Assembly (NCBI GenBank): GCA_015143295.1
Contig: CM026556.1
Span: 16,430,547 to 16,494,546, forward strand
Length of the DNA stretch: 64,000 nt
Reading direction: 5' to 3'
DNA from: Tetracentron sinense
Taxonomy: Eukaryota; Streptophyta; Magnoliopsida; Trochodendrales; Trochodendraceae
The notes below the pieces were generated by a model, which ran no database searches, was not told the origin of the DNA, and saw nothing but the letters and a program-made list of their open reading frames with translations. A program made the translations under genes and the position numbers. Below, in pieces: positions 19,939 through 31,091 of the stretch (its first letter is position 1; the number at the start of each line of letters is the position of its first letter).

Positions 19939-21851
19939 CTACAACCCATCCTTCTTCTGTTTCTTGATAAGATCAGCAACCTTGGAAAAGATGTCTTCTT
20001 GAGAAGCTGCATCTTCAGGAGCTGGAGCCTTGGGGTCTTCTTCACTGGAGGAGGGAGCTTGGGGGTCATCAGGAGAGTCAGAAGATGAGGAGTGAGCTGA
20101 GTCTTCATCAGAAGAGGGAAGGGAGATGAGAGGATCATCCTTGGGCTGACCCCTTCTGGAAGGTGTTTGCTTCATAGGCCTCTTGCCTTTTGAGAGGGAA
20201 GGGGCTAAAGTAGAGGGTTGAGAGGAAGGGGCTCTAGAAGCCAAACTAACTAGGAAGTTATTGATCTTTTTCAGCTCATCAGCGGCTCTAAGGGTAATGG
20301 TGGCTGATAGAGAATCATGTTTAGTCATGTCCAGGAGCAGCTGCCCATGAGTCTTCAATTGGTGGGCTGAAGAGTCCACTTGACCTTGAATCACCTTTGT
20401 CACTTTGTCCAACTTTATAAACTCCTCCATTTGATCTCCTTCTAGCCTATGGAACAAGGATGTCACTGTATCCACTCTGTTCCTAGTGACTGAAGTATCC
20501 ATATTGACAGTCCCTAGGACTGAGTAGGCTGCATCAACTCTCTCCTTCAAGTCTTCATGCACAGCAGCAATGGAGGCTTCAAGGGAGGACAGTCTCTCTC
20601 TTATTTCACTTCTGAAATCTGCAGAGGATCCTCCTAAATAGGCTAATCTGTCTCTAATCTCTATCTGCAATCCAGTGGCTTGAGCCTCTTGGTTGTCTAA
20701 CCTTTCTCTGACTTCAGCTTGAAAGCCAATCATTCCAGTACTCAGAGAATCCAATTTTCCCAATAGGAGGCTGAGAGAATTATCAGAAAGAAAGGGTCTG
20801 AATAGGTGCTCAGGTGGGGCAGAGGAACCACCAACCTTAAAATGAGGAGTGAGGGCTCTGAGTGGAGAAGTGGGAGGAGTGAAAGTAGTTCTGGCAGGGG
20901 ATGGAGCAAGAGATGGAGAATGAAAGGGTTGCTCAAGAGGTGGATCAATAAGAGGATCAGAAGTAGAGGGAGCAAGAGGAGGTGCTGGTTCAACTGATGA
21001 AGAGGTCTGAGCAGAGGAGGATGAAGGATGAGTGCCAGAAATTTTTGAACACCATTTCTGGAGATCCTGATTCCACTGATATCCCATTCTAACTAGAGTG
21101 GTTGTGCTGTAGATATCATAGTGAGTAGGTTGGATTACTTCGAGGGTGGAGTCGAAAGAAAGTTCAAAGTGCTTAAAGATTTTGGTAAGAAACTGTCCAT
21201 AAGGAAGACAAGCATTCTTTTTGGGAACACACTCTACCATATTGTGAAAAATTAGATAGCAGAGATAAAAGGTTGGGTAGTGAGAACACACCAAATGAGA
21301 AAAACATCAAAGTATGAAAGGTAATTTCTACTACCTTTTCTGGGTAGAATGTTATATGAGATGATGTGATGAACAAGTCTAGCATCCAAAGTCGGACTGT
21401 TTAGAGTGAGTATAGAAACTTGGGTGATTTCTTTAGAACATATGAGATTGAGAGCTTCAATTGGCTCAAATCTAGGATAATTTGACCAATCTTTGGAAGC
21501 AAACATTTCTATGCTTTCAACAGTGACAGAAAGAATAGAAGTAAGGATTTCTATAGACAAGGTAATGTCCTTGCCACGGACAAAGGAGGTGAAGGTGTTG
21601 ATGGAAGGGCTGAAGTGAAGGTCAGAGTAAAAAAGATTAACTAATTCAGGGAACATTGGTTCCTTCAATTGAAGGAGTTGAAGCCATCCTAGAGCTTTAA
21701 AGAGCTCGCAGATGTGACCTAGGCCCCACTCAGAAAGAACAGAGGAGTCTAAGATCTTACCATAGACGATGGGTCTCGAATGGATGATATCTCTGTACTT
21801 TTTGGTAGCCTTCCTGGTCTTGAAACACGAGGCCGAAGCTTCTTCATTCAC
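19939..21851 (-). pseudogene. C1 3' ORF, env-like position (plant transposon protein type), one frameshift
   Basis: It lies downstream of pol where SIRE elements carry an env-like ORF. The N-terminal half (21851-21252) has FPELVNLFYSDL, FVRGKDITLS, LDARLVHHIISYNILPR, the pattern of the 'putative plant transposon protein' domain known from SIRE and Athila third ORFs. The frame changes near 21255-21295. The C-terminal half (21294-19939) is Ser/Pro-rich, then a long coiled-coil-like stretch with repeated EIRERL words, and a Ser/Asp-rich tail. I see no signal peptide, membrane segment or fusion peptide, so a true envelope role is doubtful. An ATG at about 21926 reaches a stop after 15 codons. Confidence 0.75.
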
Positions 21852-21924
21852 AGCAGGAGCTTTCTTTGATCTTCTAGCTATCTTTTAGGGATTGATCCTT
21901 CTTCTGCGTTCTTCATCCTCACCA

Positions 21925-22624
21925 TTGTGAATAAGGAGTGAAAAGGATTAGATTGCAAAGGAATTTGATGAGGTTCTAGGGTTTGGAGATGAGAAATGAG
22001 GAGAAATTTGGTTTTGGAGGGAAGGGATGGAAGATAACAGAGAATATGAAAAGTTAAAACTAAATAGGAATTTGGGGATTTCGGGTTTTAAAAAAAAAAA
22101 AATTAAGTTTTTACTATCCAGTCGATTACATGAATGGTCTAATCGGCTAGATTGTCCATCTAATCGATTAGGACAGTCAAGTGATCGGCTGGATAGAAGA
22201 AAAAAATTGTAAAATTTAAATAAAGACAACATAACATTCATTTTAACATTATCCAGTCGATTAGAGACCTTGTCTGATCGGCTGGATTTATCATCCAATC
22301 GATTCGATCACTAAAGTGATTGACTGGATAGAAGGAAAAATCTGAAAATTTGCAGATTTCTACAAAAACCAATTTTCTACACATTGATCATAACATTTTC
22401 AATTCAAAACATCAATTAATCATTGCAAACTGCTATAAATCATTTTTTTATCAAAAGAAAATATTTTTTAGCAATTTTTAATGAATTTTGCAGATTCTTA
22501 AGTTTTCATTTTTAAGATGAATTCATTCAAGTTTTAAGCTGAGATTATGAATATTTTTGGATTATACAATTTCAAATAGCTTGCTTAATCCTAGTTCTCT
22601 TCTCAAGGTACAAAACCTTTCATG
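21925..22624 (-). other. C1 region between pol and 3' ORF
   Basis: About 700 bp without coding. It contains the motif cassette 22114-22331, a poly(A/T) run near 22090, and next to the ORF a C/T-rich stretch ('tccatcccttccctccaaaa' on the element strand) that looks like a plant 5' untranslated leader. Confidence 0.7.
22114..22331 (-). promoter_or_regulatory. Internal motif cassette upstream of the C1 3' ORF
   Basis: It contains the same ATCCAGTCGATTA and ATCGGCTGGAT inverted motifs as the C1 LTR, in the same two-cluster form (22114-22202 and 22253-22331). The ORF start is about 190 bp downstream on the minus strand. This suggests an internal promoter or enhancer for the 3' ORF. Confidence 0.65.
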
Positions 22625-25600
22625 TTAAAGGGATTTTGTGAAAATATTAGCAAGTTGGTTGTTTGTATCCACAAACTCCAACACAAAATCCCCATTTTGT
22701 ACATGATCCCTAATGAAATGATATCTGATTTCTATGTGTTTAGTTCTAGAGTGTTGAATGGGATTCTTGGTCATACAAATGGCACTAGTATTGTCACATC
22801 TAATTGGGATATTTGAATAAGACAATTTATAATCTTCCAAGAGTTGTTTCATATAGAGATTTTTGAACACAACAGCTTCCAGTAGCTATGTATTCAGCCT
22901 CAGCTGTGGACAAAGCTACAGAATTCTATTTCTTACTAAACCATGAGACAAGGGAACACCCTAAGAAATGACAAGTGCCACTAGTACTTTTTCTATCAAT
23001 TTTACATCAAACAAAGTCAGCATCTGAGTAATTTATTAATTCTAAAGAAGTATACTTTGGATACCAAAGTCCTAGATCAATTGAACCTAATAAGTATCTA
23101 AAGATTTTTTTAACAGCAATTAGGTGAGATTCTTTTGGACAAGATTGAAATCTAGCACATAAGCATACACTAAACATTATGTCAGGTCTGCTAGCAGTGA
23201 GGTACAGCAGACTTCCAATCATTCCTCTATACTTCTTTTCATCAACACTTTTACCATTTTCATCTTTATCAAATTTGATTGAAGGATTCATAGGTGTATT
23301 CATTATTTTAGTGTTTTTCATACCAAATTTCTTAAGTAGTTCTTTAGTATATTTGCTTTGATTTATGAAGGTACTTTGCTTAATTTGAAGTCCAAGAAAG
23401 AATGTCAATTCTCCCATCATGCTCATTTCAAATTCTTTTTGCATAATATTAGCAAACTCATTATATAAACATTCATTGGTGGAACCAAACACAATATCAT
23501 CAACATATATTTGAACTGATAGCATATCTTGAGATTTTGTCTTTACAAACAAAGTTGTATCAAGTTTTCCTCTTATAAACTCATTATTGATCAAAAAGTT
23601 GTTTAATCTTTCATACCAAGCTCTACGAGCCTGTTTTAATCAATATAAAGCTTTTGTCAATTTAAACACATGATTAGGTAGATTATGGTTTTCAAAGCAA
23701 GGAGGTTGCTCTACATAGACTTCTTCATAAATATATCAATTCAGAAATGTATTTTTTACATCCATTTGGAATAGCTTAAAGTCTTTATGACTTGCAAAAG
23801 CAAGTAGCATTCTAATGGCTTCAAGTCTAGCAACCAGGGCAAAAGTTTCATCATAATTTATCCCCTCTTCTTGGTTGTAGCCTTGAGCTACCAAACTAGC
23901 TTTGTTATTAATTATATTTCCACATTCATCCTTTTTATTTCTAAACACCCATTTAGTACCAATAACAGATTTATCTTTTGGTCTAGGTACTAAATTTCAT
24001 ACTTGGTTTCTTTCAAATTGATTAAGTTCTTCTTGCATTGCAATACCCCAAGATTCATCTTCAATAACTTCAAGGGTATTTTTAGGTTCAATTTGAAAAA
24101 GGAAAGCTAGATTATTACAAATATTTCTTCTTGTTCTAACACATTTTTCTATGTCACCAAGAATTAGGTCTTTAGGATGATCTTTATTTAATTTCCAAGC
24201 TTTAGGTAATTTGATTGATTCTTCAACATCAATTTCTTCTTCATCTTCATTTTCAACAAGATTTTCATGTATGGTTTCATTAATTTCTTATTGCTCCTTT
24301 TCTTGATTAGTTAATTCAATATTAGCTATTCCTTTAGAAATTTTCTCAACATTTGTATCTTCATCTTCTTCAATAGGTTTAGTCTTTCCAAATAAATTAG
24401 TTTCATCCAATACTACATGTATTAATTCTTCAACATTTAAAGATTTTTTATTATAAACTCTATAAGCTTTGCTATTATTAGAGTAACCAAGGAAGATTCC
24501 TTCATTAGATTTAGGATCAAATTTCTTTAAATGGTGTTTGTCATTTAGAATATAACATTTACAACCAAACACTTTAAAATAACCAATATTGGAGGATCTT
24601 CCTTTCCAATGTTCATAAGGGGTTTTTATTAATTTGCTTTTTATTACTACCCTATTGATAACATAATAAGAGGTATTGAAGGCTTCAACCCAAAAATAGG
24701 TAGGAAGTTTATGCTCATTTAGCATTGTTCTAGCCATCTCTTGAAGAGATCTATTCTTCCTTTCAACAACTTCATTTTGTTGAGGAGTTCTTGGAGTTGA
24801 GAAGTTATGGTTAAAACCATTTTCTTCACAATAAAGCTCAAGCTCTTTATTTTTGAATTTACCACCTCTATCACTTCTTATGTTATTAATAGTGTATCAT
24901 TTTTCATTTTGTACTCTATTACAAAATTTTTTAAATAGATTAGGTGCTTCACTTTTGTGTGATAAAAACAATACCCAAGTATATCTAGAATAATCATCAA
25001 CAATCATAAAGGTATATGTTTTACCACCTAGGCTAACTACCTCATTAGGTCCAAAAAGGTCCATATGAAGAAGTTCTAAGGGCCTAGAGGTTGAGATAAA
25101 TTTCTTATTCTTGAATGAGGATTTTATTTGTTTTCCAAGTTGGCATGCATCACATATTTTATCTTTTATAAAAATGGTCTTGGGGAGACCCTTTACTAAT
25201 TCATTTTTAGATAATTTAGAGAGCAATTCCATACTAGCATGACCTAAACGTCTATGCCACAGCCAACTGGCTTCACTAACAGTAGATAACCGCATCATGT
25301 TTTGAGCAATCAAATCATCAAATTCAAGAGTATAAACGTTTTGATTTCTATGAGCAATAAATAAGGTATTAACATTATCCTTATCATTAATCATGCATAG
25401 ATTTGATTTAAAACAAACATTTAAACCTTTATCGCAAAGTTAGCTTATACTAATTAGATTATGTTTAAGTCCTTGAACTAATAAAATATTTTCAATTAGA
25501 GTAGAAGAATTCTTACCAACATTTCCGATGCCAATGATCTTCCCCTTCGCGTTGTCCCCGAAGGTCACATACCCTCCATCCTTAGGAGAGATTGAAATAA

Positions 25601-26100
25601 ATAGATCTTTGTTTCCACTCATGTGTCTCGAGCAGCCACTATCCAAAAACCATATTGTTTTGGAGGAATTTGACTTAAAGCATACCTACAAGATAAGTTC
25701 AAGTAACTTTCTTTGGTACCTAAATCATCTTGGGTCCTCCATAGTTAGTTTTGGGAGGGGAAGTCCCTTTTGGAACCCAAACTTGTTTAACTACAACATT
25801 TTTATTAAAATTATAAAAAAGCAGTTGAAGGTGTAGTTGAACTGTTAGGGGGTTTTCAAAAGAATTTTTGATAGTCTTTTTGTTTTGACAAAGGGTTATA
25901 CCCCAAACCAGCTCTTCCAAAAACACAAGTTTGTTGTCCCAAAATTCTTACTAAATTCTTTTCTCCAGTTGAAAGTTTAAAAGCAATTTCAGTTAAATCC
26001 TTACTCTTTGCCTCATTTTCTTCACAATTGAAAGAGTGCATTGGAGATGATTGATCCTTTTCTTTCATCTTTCATTCATCAATTTCCTTTTGAAGGTTCT
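22625..26100 (-). pseudogene. pol: C1 pol: protease, integrase, RT, RNase H
   Basis: Protease MDSGCSRHMSGN at 25646; GAG-pre-integrase WLWHRRLGHASM and CDACQLGK; integrase core LLHMDLFGPN (about 25060); integrase C-terminal part 24737-24288; RT from 23948 with MDVKNTFLN and YVDDIVFGS (about 23500); RNase H ending LANIFTKSL near 22630. From 25646 to 23007 one frame is kept and broken only by point stops (near 25437, 24894, 24285, 23997, 23733, 23640 and 23004). A frameshift follows before 22870. The segment 25650-26100 is the gag-pol link. The left neighbour is the env-like ORF; the right end is cut by the GTTCT insertion. Confidence 0.92.
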
Positions 26101-26659
26101 TGTAGAGTCCCGGACCTTTTCACATTTAATGCATGACACTTTCGTTGCCATTTTGCCTTTAAAGATGTATAATTAATAAATAAGGAAGAAATTGGAAATT
26201 CCAAAATGTCAGAAATGTTCCTTTTCAAAGTACGAACCCAACGCAAGTTGAATCGTCAAAATCGGACGAACGAGTCAAAAGATATGGCCAAAACAGTCTG
26301 GACCTGCAGGCAATCGATCACCTGGCATATGCACTTGAGGACGAGCTCTGGTGAGGCATTGGGCATATGCACTTGAGGGCGAGCTCTGGAGAGGCACTAA
26401 GGACGTAGCTCGGAAGGCACTAAGGATATAGCTCGGAAGGCACTAAGGACGTAACTCTGATAACGTGCTCTGACAACGTGCTCTGATAAGGCACAGACAA
26501 CGCATAGACAACGTACTCTGATAACGTAGCTCTAGCTCTGATAACATATACGTTGTGCATCCGTTATACAGCAAACAATGTGTACGTTGTACAGCTCACG
26601 ACAGGCACGTTGTACATAAGACAACGGACAACGAGCTCAGCACTATGCACAACACAACG

Positions 26660-26886
26660 TGACAACGGGTTCGGCACCATTCACAGCACAACGTACTCGG
26701 CACTATTCACAGCACAACGTGTTCGGCACTATTCACAGCACAACGTACTCGGCACTATTCACAGCACACCGTGTTCAGCACTATTCACAGCACAACGTGT
26801 TCGGCACTATTCACAGCACAACGTGTTCGGCACTATTCACAGCACAACGTGTTTGGCACTATTCACAGCTCAACGTGTTCGGCACT
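26660..26886 (+). repeat. 26-bp tandem array (solo G1-type LTR)
   Basis: About eight and a half copies of the G1 U3 unit (gtgttcggcactattcacag), with the local variant 'gtactcggc' in two copies. The copy number differs from the 3' LTR of G1. Confidence 0.9.
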
Positions 26887-28270
26887 CGTGTTTTTGCAGA
26901 AATTTCAGTAAGGGTATTATGGTCTTTTGGTCGGTTCACTCTTACCTTAAGAGTTTAACCCGAGCCTTTAGGGCTCATTCCTAAGCTAGGGTTTTGCTTT
27001 TGGAGAAGAATCAAAGGGGTTTTGAGACCCTAGATCACTTCAAGTCCGGTTTTTCTCCAAGATCACGGCTCAAGCACTCGTGGAGAGCGTTCCCCAACCT
27101 AGGGCAGCACCTCACGGTCGTTTTTGGAAGGGGTTTCTTCCTCATTTCTTTAAGGTCGGTACTTCTTACTACCCTCCTAGTTATAGTTCCTCTTTTCCCT
27201 TTATTTCTTTTGATTGTCTTTCATTTACACATGTGCTATGAGATGGATGGTTGTGAATGGTGAATGGAGATGGAATGGGCGATTGGATGCCAAGGGTTGT
27301 GTTGTGATGATTAAAATGGGGAGGGCATTGTATCCATAATAAACACACCTTTATGATGTGAGTAAACTCACCTAGAAAAGCATGATTTAGGTTTAAATGA
27401 ATAATGAATAATGAACACACCATGTTTGATGAAATGCCAAGGTGAATAAAATGAGTTGTAAATTAGGAAATGCATGCCTAATAAATTATGAATATTGCTA
27501 GGGCCTATGATAGTGTGTTTTCTTGCTTTCCCTAAATGATATAAATATTACATTGCTCAATCATGGATGTTATATGTGTTGTGAAATTACCCAAATGTCA
27601 TATATAAATTTAAATGCAAGTATGTACACGGTTCCCACGAGCACGGCATGCATGACATGATTTATCGAGGCTTTCAAGAACATGGTTAGAGGTGGGACAT
27701 ATCCTACGATATGTTTTACCTCGCTTTTCACAAGAAAACAAGAACCAACATTCCACGAGGGGTCTCCCCTCACTCACAAGTTCATATCATGAAGAAGGGC
27801 CTCCCTTCCCTCGCAAGGACATACATATCATGAAGAAGGGTCTCCCTTCCCTCGCAAGTGCATTGCATAAAGAAGGGTCTCCCTTCCCTCTCAAGGCATC
27901 TCTCAAGCGCATCTCACAAGGATATCTCACAAGTGTATCTCACAAGTTACATGATCACAAGCAAGCACGCATGACATGCATGACATGACACATACGACAC
28001 GCTCGACAAGATCAAGTAAGACAAACACGACAAGCTTTCAAGTACGAAAGGATATTTCAAGCCAAGTCAAGTGCACGATGTTTTCAAGAGGTTTTATCGG
28101 CTTTCTACGAAATACAAGCATGATTATAAATTACTTTACTTCCTTGTGTGATATGAATTGTTTCCGTCTAACATATATGAATTGCTCCTGATTGTATTGT
28201 CATTTTTATGCTATGACTATTGGTTAGTATTTGGTACCCGCTGAGTATTCCATGCTCAGCCGTACTTCTT

Positions 28271-28390
28271 ATGTCGGTAGGTTCTGAGGGAGCTGCTGCT
28301 CCATTTGATGTTTGTGCTCCTGGTCCATGGGTGGAAGAGGAGTACGTCGAGGAGCCTTTGGAGGAACCTCCCGTAGAGGGTTATCAGTAG
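28271..28390 (+). CDS. Conserved LTR micro-ORF (solo G1-type)
   Basis: A 39-codon ORF, MSVGSEG...PWVEEEYVEEPLEEPP...GYQ. It is intact although the element lost its interior. The acceptor here reads GTCGGTAG/GT. Confidence 0.42.
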   Translation: MSVGSEGAAAPFDVCAPGPWVEEEYVEEPLEEPPVEGYQ

Positions 28391-29113
28391 GTGGTGTTAG
28401 ATTCTGAGTGGATTGGCTGTTGGCGAGCATGAGTGATTATATCCATATATTTTGGCGGGCATGTCCGCACTTTCTTTGTTTTGATTTCTGAAATTTATCC
28501 AGATCAATGATCTCTAAGACCTAGAGTTTTTCAAATAATATGTTTAGAAATCAATGAACAATTCAATCAGACAATCCACACAAATCAAACACAGAAGATT
28601 TTTACGTGGATAACCCTAACTGGAAAAAACCACGGGACCTTGTCCAGCAATAAACTTCACTATGAAAAGATATCAAGTACAAGACAAGACCTTACCAAAA
28701 CAGAAACGACGTTCCTAGGTATAGACTCTTACTCTTGATTTCCACAAACCAGCAGGTTCGATCTCCGCCTTAGCAGCTTCGGTTCCACACCGACCAAATC
28801 TTTTCAAGCGACTTCAAAACCACGATCGATCTCCTTCCACGAAGGCTCCGGATCAAACACCGGACACACACACAAGGTGTAGGGTTGTGAATCAATTTAG
28901 TAAATTTCAAACCCTAGAGGGATCTCATACAGATTTGAGATCACGCAATGCAAGATCAAAGGTTTAAATCTATACTTGCATTCTCTAGGATCAAAGAAAG
29001 AGGAGGGATCAACAAAGATCTAATAAAAGCAATAAGAAAAACCCTAGAAGAGTTTCTCAGACCTCTACTCTTTCAAAAATATCAAAGACACGAATTAGGT
29101 CTCCAAAAAGTTT

Positions 29114-29123
29114 TTTATATAGG
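29114..29123 (-). promoter_or_regulatory. TATA box of the C2 LTR
   Basis: CCTATATAAA on the element strand, just downstream of the palindrome cassette. The same context occurs in the other LTR near 38303-38312. Confidence 0.7.
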
Positions 29124-29166
29124 GTTTAAAAAGGAATCCAGAAAAAGAAAAATTCTTTTTACGGGG

Positions 29167-29351
29167 ACCGATCGATCGGTGCTCACTACTGATCGCTCGG
29201 TTCAAAACGGATCGATCGGTTCTCATGACCGATCGCTCGGGTATAAATCATCTCTCTGGAAAATTACCCCATACAAAAATTTGGTCCAGTCGATAGCCAC
29301 TGATCGCTCGGTAGGCCACCGATCGATCGATCTCAATACCGAGCAATCGGT
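29167..29351 (-). promoter_or_regulatory. Palindrome cassette of the C2 3' LTR (ACCGATCGATCGGT type)
   Basis: About seven palindromes of the same type as in gypsy S1-S3, in two clusters around a spacer that on the element strand reads 'ggctatcgactgg', then 'gtatggggtaattttccaga'. The spacer matches S3 at about 42 of 48 positions by eye. Some motifs here are mutated (CTGATCGCTCGG). Confidence 0.85.
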
Positions 29352-29652
29352 TGAGACAGAATATTTTTTCAAACCATAATTCATTTTATGTTTATTTGAT
29401 TCAACTAGGATCAAATAACTTTGTTAGGTTTAAAACTATCCTCCTAGGTATGTTTAGAGTTATCTAAGCCAAATCCAACCTAGGTAGGGGTCTCTAAGTC
29501 AATTACCTGTCTAGATCCGGAGTAAAAGCATTTTCTGCAATTTCTTCACTTTTCTTGAAGCTTTAGATCTTCTGACAAGTTCAACCAAACTCAACACACA
29601 AGTCCTATATAATAATCACGGAATTTGCCAACAACCTAATTAGGGATTTACA

Positions 29653-29946
29653 ATCTCCCCCTTTGGCAATTCCGGGACAAAACACGACCGACTCATATAC
29701 TAGGTTCAAATTTTCCCAATTGATTCAAAAATGAAAATTTGACCTTTACATGACTCAATAAAGAAAATTACATGACACTTTCAACTTGTCATGTTTCACC
29801 AATCTTAGAACCTGTTTGCCTGCACATGCTCAACCAAAGACCTGTGAAGCATGGGAAATAATATTCAAAGCAATAATCCATAATACCCATATCCATATCA
29901 CAATAATAACAATGAAGTCCATGAAACCATCTTCTCCCCCTTTTTG
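29653..29946 (-). other. C2 polypurine tract and second tract
   Basis: CCAAAGGGGGAGAT on the element strand (29653-29666) abuts the 3' LTR. A second tract, AAAAAGGGGGAGAAG (29932-29946), lies between the 3' ORF and the LTR. Confidence 0.78.
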
Positions 29947-30188
29947 ACTCGAAATGCCAAAGGTGGAATATAAACAATAGAATTAAGGTAAAAGCAGGAG
30001 ATAACATAAACTCAGAGTAATATTGCAAACATGCAGAAGTATCCATGTCAATAACATCCATATAAGGTTTGTACTATATACAACCAAGACAAAATACAGC
30101 AAAAGTCACAAAATAAAACAAGGTCCATAGTAACCTCCTAAATAAAAACATGAAACTTAAGGAGTATCCTAGTTCAACAGTCTGACTG

Positions 30189-31091
30189 TCACTCAATATC
30201 ATCATCTAAAGTAAGCTGTGACTCATAATATGCTCTGAAGTCATGAAGATCACGCTGAACACTCAGCACAACTGCATCAAGCGAACCAAGACGACCTCTC
30301 ATCTCTGTAGTGAACTCCTGGTAGGAGGAAACATGGGTCTTCAGGTCCATATGCATCGCTCTCATCATCCCAGCAAGATCATCAATCGAGGCCGGAGGAG
30401 GACGAGATGACCCAGCACCAACTGCAGCTTCTTCATCAATATCTCGAAGTGAGGCATGTGAGAAACTCTGAGATAGGATCTTTTTGTTGATTGGACCCTT
30501 AGGTACTCTTGTAGGAACACCAGGAGGTGCAAATACCCCTTGTGAACCAAGAAGCTTAGTGATAAGGGATCCAAACGGAAGAGCTCCAACTACAGTTTCA
30601 GTTCGATGAGCTTGAATCATCAAATCGATAATGTGTGCTGCAAGATCAATATCATGCCCACTAAGAAGACTGAACAGAAAACGAGCTCTATCTTCCCTAA
30701 GGTCAGCAGTATGAACCTTTGGGTGGATATTGGCACTCATTACTAGGTTTACAAGTCTTGCATCCCTAGTGAGTTTAGACACTTCAATGAGAGAACCAAC
30801 CCAAAATGACGGAGTACCACTAAGAAAAGTAACAACATTTTCCATGGTTTCTTTATCCTCATCAGTCTTATATCTATAAGGATAATAAGCATTTGGAACT
30901 CGAGGACAACCAAGAATTGTAGCAATCACATCAGGATTTACTACCACGGATTTTTCTAAAGCTCTAGATTTGAAAGACCAAGATTTTAAGTTGATATCAG
31001 AAAAATTGGAATAAAATTCCTGAACCAACTGAATAGAAGCAGGACATGATAAATTGAGAATACCTTCCCATTGACGATCGGCAATGAAATT
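30189..31091 (-). CDS. C2 3' ORF, env-like position (plant transposon protein type)
   Basis: This reading frame is open from about 31091; the first ATG is at 31028 (279 codons). It contains VQEFYSNFSDINLKSWSF, VVVNPDVIATILGCPRV and LTRDARLVNLVMSANIHPK, the same order of motifs as the C1 3' ORF. Then follow a Pro/Ala-rich linker and a C-terminal coiled-coil-like part (MDLKTHVSSYQEF, RGRLGSLDAVV). The frame upstream of 31091 is closed by a stop, so the N-terminus may be truncated or the true start lost. There is no signal peptide or membrane segment. Function is unknown; it is called env-like by position only. Confidence 0.65.
   Translation of the reverse strand, partial: NFIADRQWEGILNLSCPASIQLVQEFYSNFSDINLKSWSFKSRALEKSVVVNPDVIATILGCPRVPNAYYPYRYKTDEDKETMENVVTFLSGTPSFWVGSLIEVSKLTRDARLVNLVMSANIHPKVHTADLREDRARFLFSLLSGHDIDLAAHIIDLMIQAHRTETVVGALPFGSLITKLLGSQGVFAPPGVPTRVPKGPINKKILSQSFSHASLRDIDEEAAVGAGSSRPPPASIDDLAGMMRAMHMDLKTHVSSYQEFTTEMRGRLGSLDAVVLSVQRDLHDFRAYYESQLTLDDDIE

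Larger units (their letters stand above)
28489..29652 (-). repeat. C2 3' LTR (1164 bp)
   Basis: In plus orientation TGAAATTTATCC...GGGATTTACA. It lacks about 40 bp near 28530 present in the other LTR. Palindrome cassette at 29167-29351; TATA on the minus strand at about 29114-29123 (CCTATATAAA). On the element strand the cassette precedes the TATA by about 45 bp. Confidence 0.94.
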
